From an uncultured Erysipelotrichaceae bacterium (GTDB lineage Bacteria; Bacillota_I; Bacilli_A; Erysipelotrichales; Erysipelotrichaceae), in NCBI GenBank assembly GCA_944326175.1, contig CALVCY010000098.1:1-40503 (forward strand): a stretch of DNA of 40,503 nt. The letters are read 5' to 3'. Shown piece by piece: positions 17,503 to 25,334 of the stretch. Position numbers and translations under genes: made by a program. The notes beneath the pieces were generated by a model. It worked only from the letters and a program-made list of their open reading frames with translations. It searched no databases and had not been told where the DNA came from. Position 1 is the first letter of the stretch. Each line of letters opens with the position of its first letter.

Positions 17503-17862
17503 TTAAGAAATCTTCTTGACGCCCTGCACGAATACGTTGACCTGGTGGATATCCTGGCGCAATGTTTTCTCCAGTTCATAATAGAGCCGGTTTTGCAGTT
17601 CGTTGACAACTTCGGAAACGCGGATGCCATAGGCCAAAATGACGTAAACATCGATGGAGATCCCCTCATCATTGGTTTTGACGACGATCCCTTTGGAATA
17701 GTTTTCCTTATTCAGCAATTGGGCAATGCCATCCCGTAATACCTGCTGGCTGGCAACACCGACCACACCATAGCATTCGGAAACCACCGCACCGCATAAT
17801 TGGGCAATGGCATCTTCAGAAATGGTGACCTTACCAAAATCGTTTTCTTTTTTGATTGGCAT
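17503..17862 (-). CDS. yloU: Asp23/Gls24 family protein YloU
   Basis: A 119-residue protein of the Asp23/Gls24 family: KVTISEDAIAQLCGAVVSECYGVVGV at the N-terminus, then DEGISIDVYVILAYGIRVSEVVNELQ and a C-terminal VNVFVQGV. The start ATG 17862 has GGAGG at the right distance; longer readings run into the promoter. Members are cell-envelope or stress-linked proteins of unclear biochemistry, and this one is paired with fakA. A second family member lies at 26727-27053. Confidence 0.92.
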   Translation of the reverse strand: MPIKKENDFGKVTISEDAIAQLCGAVVSECYGVVGVASQQVLRDGIAQLLNKENYSKGIVVKTNDEGISIDVYVILAYGIRVSEVVNELQNRLYYELEKTLRQDIHQVNVFVQGVKKIS

Positions 17863-17886
17863 ACTGTTTCCTCCAAAAACTCGTTT

Positions 17887-17916
17887 ATTATAGCAATAAA
17901 GCAAACGGCTTGTCAC
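17887..17916 (-). promoter_or_regulatory. yloU-fakA promoter
   Basis: On the minus strand GTGACA (17911-17916), an 18-base spacer and TATAAT (17887-17892) precede a leader of about 18 bases that contains GGAGG. This is a good vegetative promoter. A palindrome copy (17936-17949) lies just upstream of the -35. Confidence 0.75.
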
Positions 17917-17983
17917 GTGGCTAAACATGACTACGATGGTTCAAACCATGAAAAAATCATGAAAAATACAGGTTAAATCGAAT

Positions 17984-19045
17984 TTACTCACTGGTAACGG
18001 GGTTGACGGTTGGATCGGTGGTCTCTCCTTCTTCCGTACTGGTTTCATCTTCTGTCGCATTCACTTCACAATCGGGCATATCGATTGGATTGATGATGGT
18101 CTTATTGCCTCGGCTATCGTAGATGAATTGACCATTGGCATCGGTGAGGTATTGGATCTCGATGGGATTGCCGGATTCATCCAGGATAGGATTGCCATCA
18201 CAATCAAAAAAATAATCTGGTTCCCTTTCCGGTTGCTCTTCCCACGGACAGCTGCTGGTATAGACCACATCGGCACTATCCGTGGCATAGATGCAATGAC
18301 CGTTTCCACTTAAATGATTGACGATATCGACATAGCGATTCAATGTGCTCATGGAAAAACGAGAACCGATGAAATAATTGCCATCGGCCATCAGGATCTG
18401 GATCATATTATCATCATAACTGGTGGAAAGACGGATGATCTCGGACATGGATTCGATCATGGTGGAATCCACATCATCGAAAGCATTGGCTAAATTATCC
18501 ATTTGATCCAAATCAAAATCATGGATCAATGGGATGGATGAGAGGATATCGGTGGTGTAACTGTTCAATGGTGTGGTCGAACCATCGGTAAAGAGAACAT
18601 AAGGTTCATCCATTTCATCCATGTAATAGCCAAGAGGTTGGTTTTCAACGAGTGTGACTGAAAGTCCCCCATCTGCTTTGATGGAAACCGTTGCTTGATC
18701 GATCCATGGCAATTGGGAAAGCTTGTATTCGATCAGTGGTGGGATGTTGAGGATCACCCAGTTACTGGAATGATCTTTGACTAATCGAGTGGCATAGATA
18801 TCGGAAAGATAATGATTGCCGAATACGGTAACGGATGGCGTTTTGGATAAAGGTGAAATCAGATACACTGCGACAAATGATCCACTGACCAAAAGATAGG
18901 CCAATATGACCAGCTTTTTTTTGATGCGATAATACGCGTCGCTTATGCGTGCATGACGCTTTTGGGCAAAAATCGCTTCGGCATCTTGCGATAAAATGGG
19001 TTGCTGCGATTTGTCTTCTTTTTTGAATCGATCCCAAAATTTCAT
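17984..19045 (-). CDS. divIB: Cell division protein DivIB/FtsQ
   Basis: A 353-residue division protein: a basic cytoplasmic N-terminus, one membrane helix (VILAYLLVSGSFVAVYLI, about 48-65), a POTRA-type domain beginning about residue 70 (SVTVFGNHYLSDIY), and the beta domain with YVLFTDGSTTPLN. It bridges FtsL/DivIC at the septum. The last 100 residues are odd: acidic, with several D-x-x-G-N-type turns and a Thr/Glu-rich end. It follows murB by four bases, the classical murG-murB-divIB order. No ftsA or ftsZ follows. Confidence 0.9.
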   Translation of the reverse strand: MKFWDRFKKEDKSQQPILSQDAEAIFAQKRHARISDAYYRIKKKLVILAYLLVSGSFVAVYLISPLSKTPSVTVFGNHYLSDIYATRLVKDHSSNWVILNIPPLIEYKLSQLPWIDQATVSIKADGGLSVTLVENQPLGYYMDEMDEPYVLFTDGSTTPLNSYTTDILSSIPLIHDFDLDQMDNLANAFDDVDSTMIESMSEIIRLSTSYDDNMIQILMADGNYFIGSRFSMSTLNRYVDIVNHLSGNGHCIYATDSADVVYTSSCPWEEQPEREPDYFFDCDGNPILDESGNPIEIQYLTDANGQFIYDSRGNKTIINPIDMPDCEVNATEDETSTEEGETTDPTVNPVTSE

Positions 19046-19049
19046 GGTC

Positions 19050-19946
19050 TTACCAATTGAATCGTTCCACTTCCATGATCAAATCGATATCCAACTTGGA
19101 TTTGACTTCCCTTTGGATCAGTTGGACCAATTCATAGAAATCACTAGCTTTGGCATGACCGACATTGACGATGAAATTACAGTGTTTTTCCGAAACCATC
19201 GCATCCCCGATCCGTTTTCCCCTCAATCCTACAGTTTCGATAGCTTTCCAAGCTGGCATATCGTTGGGATTGCGGAAAACGGATCCAGCCGAAGGAAAAT
19301 CTAACGGTTGGGAATTGAAGCGACGTAAACGTCGATCATCCAATAATGCCAATATCTTTTCGGCATCCCCGATATTCAGATTGAATTTTGCTTGCAAGAT
19401 CACCCAGTCACTGTGAGCTTGGAAAATGGATTGACGGTAACCAAACGCACATTGGTCGTGGTTGAGCCAATGGGCACCGGATGTATCATAGACCAACACG
19501 GAGTCCACGATCTCACTGATATCGTGTTTATAAGCCCCGGCATTCATGTAGATGGCACCACCGATCGTGCCCGGGATTCCGGCGGCAAACTCGAAACCAC
19601 TCAATCCTTTTTTCGCCATCGCATAGCTCATGGCGATGATGGAAGCGCCGGCTCCCACGGTCAAGGTGGTGCCATCCAATTCATATTGGTTGACATACTT
19701 ATTCAGACAGATCACCACACCGTGATAATTGGCATCGGATACCAGCAGATTGCTACCATTGCCGATCACTCGGATCGGCAGATCGCAATCATGCAGGATG
19801 TCTAATATTGCGATCGCACCGGCCACATTGAACGGATAGATCATGATTTCGCAATTGCCACCGATACGCAATGTGGTGCAATCGGCAAAGGAACGATTAT
19901 ATTCGATATCACCGTATACACTGATACGTTTCATCAATTCTTTCAT
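19050..19946 (-). CDS. murB: UDP-N-acetylenolpyruvoylglucosamine reductase
   Basis: A 298-residue FAD enzyme that reduces UDP-GlcNAc-enolpyruvate to UDP-MurNAc in the cytosol. FAD-binding blocks are VIGNGSNLLVSD and GFEFAAGIPGTIGGAIYMNAGAY. The catalytic serine is in SAGSVFRNP, and the C-terminal MEVERF carries the conserved Glu. The ATG at 19946 has GGAAGG nine bases upstream and lies inside the end of murG (38-base overlap). A second in-frame ATG at 19934 is possible. Confidence 0.95.
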   Translation of the reverse strand: MKELMKRISVYGDIEYNRSFADCTTLRIGGNCEIMIYPFNVAGAIAILDILHDCDLPIRVIGNGSNLLVSDANYHGVVICLNKYVNQYELDGTTLTVGAGASIIAMSYAMAKKGLSGFEFAAGIPGTIGGAIYMNAGAYKHDISEIVDSVLVYDTSGAHWLNHDQCAFGYRQSIFQAHSDWVILQAKFNLNIGDAEKILALLDDRRLRRFNSQPLDFPSAGSVFRNPNDMPAWKAIETVGLRGKRIGDAMVSEKHCNFIVNVGHAKASDFYELVQLIQREVKSKLDIDLIMEVERFNW

Positions 19947-21030
19947 GGTTGATCACCTTCCGTGCTAATTCTACCATAGCTTGGGCAGCATTATCAGTAG
20001 CCAGTGCACTGCAGGATGCGGCCATCTGGTTTAATCGGGTTTGATCATGGATCAAATCATTGATGCTTTGGTTTAGACCATTTGCATCCAATCCATTTTC
20101 ACGCAACATGATCGCTGCACCGCAGTCGAATGCAGCCATCGCATTTTTGCTTTGATGGTCATTGGGGACGTAGGGACTGGGAATTAGAATGGATGGTTTA
20201 TGCAACGCAAACAATTCAGCGCAGGCTGTCGCTCCGGCTCGGGAAACGACTAAATCACTATCATGGAATGTGGTCACACCATCGACATAAGGAACGATCT
20301 TGATATTGGGACCATGGTTGATTCCATCAAAAGAAGCATAGTCGTTTTGTCCGCTTACGATCAGATAGTTGATCGGGTTTTCATTAAAATAAACAATGGC
20401 CTCTTTCAATAATGCGTTGACACTTTCACTACCCAATGAACCCATCACGATGGTCACCATCGGCCAATCTTCATGGTCAAAACCATAGTTCGATTTGGGA
20501 TTTTTCGAACTATCGCGTAATTTTGCGGCATTGGAAGCCTGGGGATTGCCGGTATGGATCAACAAACATCCAGGATCTTTGATATCCATCGGATAACTGG
20601 TGGCACATACCACGGCATGCTTCAATGCCATTTTATTGGCTTTGCCCATAACGGCATTTTGCTCGTGCAGCATGATGGGGATATGGTGACGAATAGCGGC
20701 TTCGATCAAAGGTGTTTCGATATAATTGCCAAATCCGATCACTAAATCACACGGATGGTCTTTGAAATAACGCATCATGGTCAATGTGGCCTTGATCAAA
20801 GAAAAAGCGGCATTGACCTTTTTGATCAACGATCCACTGGGTACGATCAGATCCAATCCGATAAATGGATAACCATGTTGAGGGATGATGGTGGATTCCA
20901 TACGCGAAGTGGATCCGACAAATGTGATGGCGATGGTTGGATCATCGTGTTTCATGGCATCCGCAAATGCCAGTGCGGGATAGATATGACCACCGGTTCC
21001 ACCGGTGGCAATAAGAAGCGAATGTGTCAT
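19909..21030 (-). CDS. murG: Lipid II-forming GlcNAc transferase MurG
   Basis: A 373-residue GT28 glycosyltransferase at the inner face of the membrane; it adds GlcNAc to lipid I. The N-terminal TGGTGGHIYPALAFADAM loop, MLHEQNAVMGKANK, GSLGSESVN and RAGATACAELFALHKPSILIPSPY are the family blocks. Its ATG overlaps the stop of the 70-residue membrane protein (ATGA), so the two are translationally coupled. Confidence 0.96.
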   Translation of the reverse strand: MTHSLLIATGGTGGHIYPALAFADAMKHDDPTIAITFVGSTSRMESTIIPQHGYPFIGLDLIVPSGSLIKKVNAAFSLIKATLTMMRYFKDHPCDLVIGFGNYIETPLIEAAIRHHIPIMLHEQNAVMGKANKMALKHAVVCATSYPMDIKDPGCLLIHTGNPQASNAAKLRDSSKNPKSNYGFDHEDWPMVTIVMGSLGSESVNALLKEAIVYFNENPINYLIVSGQNDYASFDGINHGPNIKIVPYVDGVTTFHDSDLVVSRAGATACAELFALHKPSILIPSPYVPNDHQSKNAMAAFDCGAAIMLRENGLDANGLNQSINDLIHDQTRLNQMAASCSALATDNAAQAMVELARKVINHERIDETYQCIR

Positions 21031-21239
21031 TGCAATTGTTCCAATACCTTACTTTCAATAACAAAGGAGAGTTTCCAGAATATCAATGGACTAACCAAAA
21101 AGATCCAGATCAATGAGGGGATCAACCAGGCATACAGATGCAAGTCGAAATATAAACGGATCAACGCGAATAAAGTCGTACCGAGAATATCGATGGCTAA
21201 AAATGCCACTACATCGATCAAAAATACCGGTCCTTTCAT
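21027..21239 (-). CDS. Small two-helix membrane protein upstream of murG
   Basis: A 70-residue protein I do not recognise. It begins MKGPVFLIDVVAFLAIDILGT and has two hydrophobic segments, about 5-27 and 36-56. The short tail ends in KVLEQLQ. Both ends use ATGA overlaps, with the lipid kinase upstream and murG downstream, which is strong support that it is translated. Position suggests a link to lipid-linked precursor synthesis or division, but nothing in the sequence shows a function. Confidence 0.72.
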   Translation of the reverse strand: MKGPVFLIDVVAFLAIDILGTTLFALIRLYFDLHLYAWLIPSLIWIFLVSPLIFWKLSFVIESKVLEQLQ

Positions 21240-22135
21240 ACACGTTCCTTTCGTGGCATGATCAAATTGAAATAGGATTTGAGAATGTGGATATCGATCT
21301 GATCGGTCTTGAATGGTTCGCCATCCGCATGGGCGATGATCGAAGCATCAAAATGGATGGTCAAATCCTCGATGGTTTTGACATGAGCTTGCGGCAGATC
21401 CAAATAATTGCCATTACGATACTTATTGATCAACGGCAACATCGTAGTCTTACTTAAAGCATCGATGACGACAAGATCCAGTTTCCCATCATCCAATTTG
21501 CTCCAGGGTGTCGGATTGAATCCGGAACCATAATAAGCCCCATTACCGATATAACATAGCATGGCTTTTCGAGGTAGATCATCATATCCTTCAATGGTCA
21601 AACCATAGCTTGGACAACGCATCACACCCAATAATGCACCAATGGGATAATAAAACGATTTGGGAAAGATGGATCGTTTCATATGATCACACACATATGC
21701 ATTGACATAAGCATCCAAACCAAAGGAGATATTATTGATAAATAAATGGGTTTCTCCATTACAACAGTATTGTGCGGCATCGATCAAATGGCGCTGACCA
21801 GTCAATATGCCGTTGATGGCTTGGTTGAAATCCGTTGGTCGATTGGCATTGATCATTCGATAGAAATCATTACCCGTACCAAATGGGATCACCGCAAATG
21901 TTGCACCTTGGTTCAAACCATTGATCGCATGATGGATACTCCCATCACCTCCGATCACGACCAATACATCCTCTTTTTCGATTTTAGACGCAATGGCACG
22001 CAACTCATCCACGCTACGGCTGATCAAAATCGTATGAGAAAGATGACGGGTCAACGCAAAATCTTCGATTTGTTGTTGGTAATTCAACCCTTGTCCTTTG
22101 TGGGCGTTTGGATTGATGGCAAACACATAATGCAT
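21236..22135 (-). CDS. Diacylglycerol kinase family lipid kinase
   Basis: A 299-residue DagK/YegS-type kinase. Typical blocks are FAINPNAHKGQG at the N-terminus, VVIGGDGSIHHAINGL (nucleotide binding), PFGTGNDFYR, LDDGKLDLVVIDAL and HADGEPF. Soluble DagK enzymes (Bacillus DgkB type) recycle diacylglycerol to phosphatidic acid after lipoteichoic acid synthesis; the substrate here is not proven. The start has no Shine-Dalgarno site; TAAAAT ends six bases before it. It heads the operon that runs through murG, murB and divIB. Confidence 0.9.
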   Translation of the reverse strand: MHYVFAINPNAHKGQGLNYQQQIEDFALTRHLSHTILISRSVDELRAIASKIEKEDVLVVIGGDGSIHHAINGLNQGATFAVIPFGTGNDFYRMINANRPTDFNQAINGILTGQRHLIDAAQYCCNGETHLFINNISFGLDAYVNAYVCDHMKRSIFPKSFYYPIGALLGVMRCPSYGLTIEGYDDLPRKAMLCYIGNGAYYGSGFNPTPWSKLDDGKLDLVVIDALSKTTMLPLINKYRNGNYLDLPQAHVKTIEDLTIHFDASIIAHADGEPFKTDQIDIHILKSYFNLIMPRKERV

Positions 22136-22141
22136 GGTTCT

Positions 22142-22171
22142 ATTTTAGAACAAGTTGATTTGATGGGTAAA
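22142..22171 (-). promoter_or_regulatory. Lipid kinase operon promoter, probably leaderless
   Basis: On the minus strand TTTACC (22166-22171), an 18-base spacer and TAAAAT (22142-22147) are followed after six bases by the ATG. A near copy of the 13-bp palindrome (ATGGTTTACCCAT) overlaps the -35 box. Confidence 0.5.
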
Positions 22172-22211
22172 CCATCTTTATTTTTGGCAGTGATGCATTG
22201 CATCGTCTCAT

Positions 22212-22312
22212 AAGGAAGTGGATCCATCATCAACTAACATTTAACAATGTCTTACTTCCTTTCCATGAATTGGTCGCCTCAACGTAAGGAAGAAGGAAAC
22301 GTGATGGATCCA
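22212..22312 (+). promoter_or_regulatory. Candidate cis-regulatory RNA leader with two exclusive folds
   Basis: Fold 1 pairs AAGGAAGT (22212-22219) with ACTTCCTT (22254-22261). Fold 2 uses the same CTTCCTT segment to pair with the ribosome site AAGGAAGAAGG (22286-22296, 10 of 11 positions including one G-U). It is closed by an outer 11-bp stem, TGGATCCATCA (22219-22229) with TGATGGATCCA (22302-22312). Fold 2 hides both the ribosome site and the first start codon. This is seen by eye only; no folding energies were computed. Confidence 0.4.
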
Positions 22313-22324
22313 TTGGATATATGA
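22304..22324 (+). CDS. Six-codon upstream ORF (MDPLDI)
   Basis: ATG 22304 follows AAGGAAGAAGGAAAC at a normal distance and encodes MDPLDI. Its TGA overlaps the ATG at 22321 of the next gene. It may be a translational-coupling leader for the prepilin-peptidase-like gene, which has no better ribosome site of its own. It is too short to be supported by anything except position. Confidence 0.35.
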   Translation: MDPLDI

Positions 22325-22707
22325 TGTGGATATATGGTGTTAAATTGGTTTTGAGCATATGGATCATTTGGGATGATCTGAAAAGTCAGGAAGTGATGGT
22401 TTTACCATTGATCCTATGGATGTTGCTCTCCTTATCGGATGGTTTGACCATCGCTGCTTTGATCTATGGATTGATTTATTTTTTATTTTGGTTGAACCAT
22501 CGATGTGGCATGGCGGATGTGATCTTGATCACATCCGCCTGCTTTGGACGTACCATGATGGAATGCGCATTATTGAATCTACTCAGTTGCATCATTGGCT
22601 TATTGATCATGTGTTTTACCACTGAAAAAGGGAAGGAGCCCCTTCCCTTTACACCTGCTATATTACTGGCCTATTGGATCTTATTGCTGCAGCAGTTCAT
22701 CCAATGA
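22321..22707 (+). CDS. Minimal A24-type prepilin peptidase-like membrane protein
   Basis: A 128-residue, very hydrophobic protein that resembles the membrane catalytic half of type IV prepilin peptidases. The first candidate catalytic Asp is in WDDLKSQEV, followed by a Pro-containing helix (MVLPLILW). The second is in CGMADVILI, matching the GxGD-type motif with Ala in place of the second Gly. The N-terminal methylase domain of PilD is absent, as in TadV/CpaA-like enzymes. No pilin or secretion ATPase gene is near. It overlaps mrp tail to tail by 27 bases, and its 3' end contains the mrp terminator. Confidence 0.6.
   Translation: MMWIYGVKLVLSIWIIWDDLKSQEVMVLPLILWMLLSLSDGLTIAALIYGLIYFLFWLNHRCGMADVILITSACFGRTMMECALLNLLSCIIGLLIMCFTTEKGKEPLPFTPAILLAYWILLLQQFIQ
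22512..22539. repeat. 28-bp near-perfect palindrome inside the peptidase-like gene
   Basis: GGCGGATGTGATC and GATCACATCCGCC are perfect 13-base inverted arms separated by TT. They encode the putative catalytic GMADVILITSA segment. No T-run follows on either strand, so it does not look like a terminator. Confidence 0.85.
22625..22650 (-). terminator. mrp terminator located inside the convergent gene
   Basis: On the minus strand AAAGGGAAGG and CCTTCCCTTT form a perfect 10-bp stem with a four-base loop, followed by TTTTT overlapping the stem end. It lies 30 bases past the mrp stop and inside the coding region of the gene on the other strand. Confidence 0.8.
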
Positions 22708-23685
22708 ACGAACAAAATCATCCATTGGTTCATGATTGATGAATTCGACCCGTCCAAGATCACACAATTGTGTAAATTCCGGATTGATGGGCAATTCCAG
22801 ACTCAAACTGACATTTTCGTTTTCTGCAAGCTCATTGACATTGACATGCCCGAACGGATAATTGCGGCATCCACATTCCACACAATCAAAATACGCCATA
22901 TTGACGACGATCCCTAAAATAGGGATGTTCATGGTCTGGGCCATATGGATCGCTTTTTTGACCACCATGGAAACCAATTCACTGGGGGTGGTGACGATGA
23001 TGATCCCATCCAACGGAATGGATTGGAATACCGTTAATGGCACATCCCCAGTTCCCGGTGGCATATCCACAAACATGTAATCCACATCATTCCAGATCAC
23101 ATCACTGTAAAACTGCTGGACCAGACCGGCCAAGATCGGGCCCCGCCATACCACAGGCGTATCTTCGCTTTCCAAAAGCATATTGGTGGAAATCAATTGG
23201 ATGTTGGTGGCAGTTTGTGCTGGATAGATGCCATCTTCTCCTCCGAATGCATGATCATCGACTCCAAAGACATGGGCCATGGAGGGACCGGTGATATCGG
23301 CATCCAAAACAGCAACGGTTTTACCAAGGCGATTCATGGCACAGGCACTTAATGCGGTGACCATGGACTTACCAACACCACCTTTACCACTGACGATACC
23401 AATAGTATGACGAACAGTGGAAAGTTTGTTCAATGTGAACTTTTCGATACGTGAGGAACAATTGGCCGAACAATTGGCACAATCGTGATCACAGGTTTGT
23501 GGATTTGCTGTTTCATTGATTTCATTGCATGGATGATCACATTGCTCACAATCACAATGCCCATGGTCACAATCACAATGATCGTGGTCACATTCATGAT
23601 CCAGATGATGGCAATCATGTGCATCATCATGGTCGCAGCAGCAGTGTTGTTCACCATTGCAATGGTGTTTCTTTTCTTCACTCAT
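22681..23685 (-). CDS. mrp: Mrp/NBP35-type iron-sulfur cluster carrier ATPase with a His/Cys-rich N-terminal extension
   Basis: A 334-residue P-loop ATPase that carries and delivers iron-sulfur clusters. Walker A is SGKGGVGKS (99-107), and DADITGPSMAHVFG and DMPPGTGD are typical. The C-terminal C-x-x-C lies in DCVECGC, before the FG block. Residues 65-77 (CDHDCANCSANCS) match the Cys-rich N-terminus of clostridial Mrp proteins. Ahead of it is an extra stretch, residues 7-53, in which 13 His and 12 Cys fill 25 of 47 positions. ATG 23685 is chosen for GGAAATAACGATTCC upstream. The extension probably binds metal; which metal is unknown. Confidence 0.92.
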   Translation of the reverse strand: MSEEKKHHCNGEQHCCCDHDDAHDCHHLDHECDHDHCDCDHGHCDCEQCDHPCNEINETANPQTCDHDCANCSANCSSRIEKFTLNKLSTVRHTIGIVSGKGGVGKSMVTALSACAMNRLGKTVAVLDADITGPSMAHVFGVDDHAFGGEDGIYPAQTATNIQLISTNMLLESEDTPVVWRGPILAGLVQQFYSDVIWNDVDYMFVDMPPGTGDVPLTVFQSIPLDGIIIVTTPSELVSMVVKKAIHMAQTMNIPILGIVVNMAYFDCVECGCRNYPFGHVNVNELAENENVSLSLELPINPEFTQLCDLGRVEFINHEPMDDFVRSLDELLQQ

Positions 23686-23722
23686 GGAATCGTTATTTCC
23701 TTTCTTTATCAAGATGGTCAAT

Positions 23723-23728
23723 ATTTTA
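23723..23728 (-). promoter_or_regulatory. Putative mrp -10 box
   Basis: TAAAAT on the minus strand lies 37 bases before the mrp ATG and is followed by a leader with AAAGGAAATAA. I see no convincing -35 box. Confidence 0.4.
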
Positions 23729-23756
23729 ACGTATTTGACGATGAATGGATACTGAT

Positions 23757-23780
23757 ATGACCATGAATCCCCATGGTCAT
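23757..23780. promoter_or_regulatory. Inverted repeat between mrp and purA
   Basis: ATGACCATG and CATGGTCAT are perfect nine-base arms with a six-base spacer. They lie in the 216-base divergent region, about 30 bases upstream of the mrp -10 and 90 upstream of the purA -10. Neither strand has a T-run, so an operator is likelier than a terminator. Confidence 0.45.
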
Positions 23781-23867
23781 ACCCCACTTCATATCCTTTG
23801 ATGAAAATCTTTTCATTCATCACGATATTCTGGTCATAACCATTCCATCAAATGGTTGAACATACGC

Positions 23868-23873
23868 TATAAT
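23868..23873 (+). promoter_or_regulatory. purA -10 box
   Basis: TATAAT, about 28 bases before the purA ATG, leaves a leader of about 22 bases that contains AGGAGGT. A half copy of the palindrome (ATGGTTGAAC) ends eight bases upstream of it. No clear -35 box is present. Confidence 0.55.
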
Positions 23874-23877
23874 TTGA

Positions 23878-25188
<1,311 letters not shown>

Positions 25189-25198
25189 GATATCTGCT

Positions 25199-25238
25199 AA
25201 CGATCGTCTGAATGAATGTTCAGACGATCGTTTTTTTA
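25199..25238 (+). terminator. purA Rho-independent terminator
   Basis: AACGATCGTCTGAA and TTCAGACGATCGTT form a perfect 14-bp stem with a six-base loop, followed by a T-run ending at 25237. Confidence 0.93.
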
Positions 25239-25270
25239 ATGTCATTTCGACGCTCGAAGTTTTCTAAAAT

Positions 25271-25307
25271 AAAAAAGGATCGGATCAACTTGATCTCGCT
25301 CCTTTTT
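25271..25307 (-). terminator. Terminator after the ArsB-like transporter gene
   Basis: On the minus strand AAAAAGGA...TCCTTTTT closes an imperfect stem with an inner GATCAAGTTGATC palindrome, followed by T-rich sequence (TTTTTTATTTTAG). It lies 28 bases past the transporter stop and faces the purA terminator. Confidence 0.75.
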
Positions 25308-25334
25308 CGATCCTATTTGAAAATCTACAAAAGA

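Noticed and set aside
17936..17949. Palindrome ATGGTTCAAACCAT as the divIB terminator
   Set aside because: The stem is only six pairs with a two-base loop and no T-run follows on the minus strand.
19392..19805. Open frame of 137 codons on the plus strand inside murB
   Set aside because: Antisense to a clear murB, with no family match and biased composition; a shadow of the real gene.
20755..21261. Open frame of 168 codons on the plus strand across murG and the small membrane gene
   Set aside because: Lies antisense to three overlapping genes whose junctions support the minus strand.
23485..23760. Hydrophobic plus-strand frame opposite the start of mrp
   Set aside because: Its low-complexity Met/Ile/Thr runs are the complement of the His/Cys/Asp codons of mrp.
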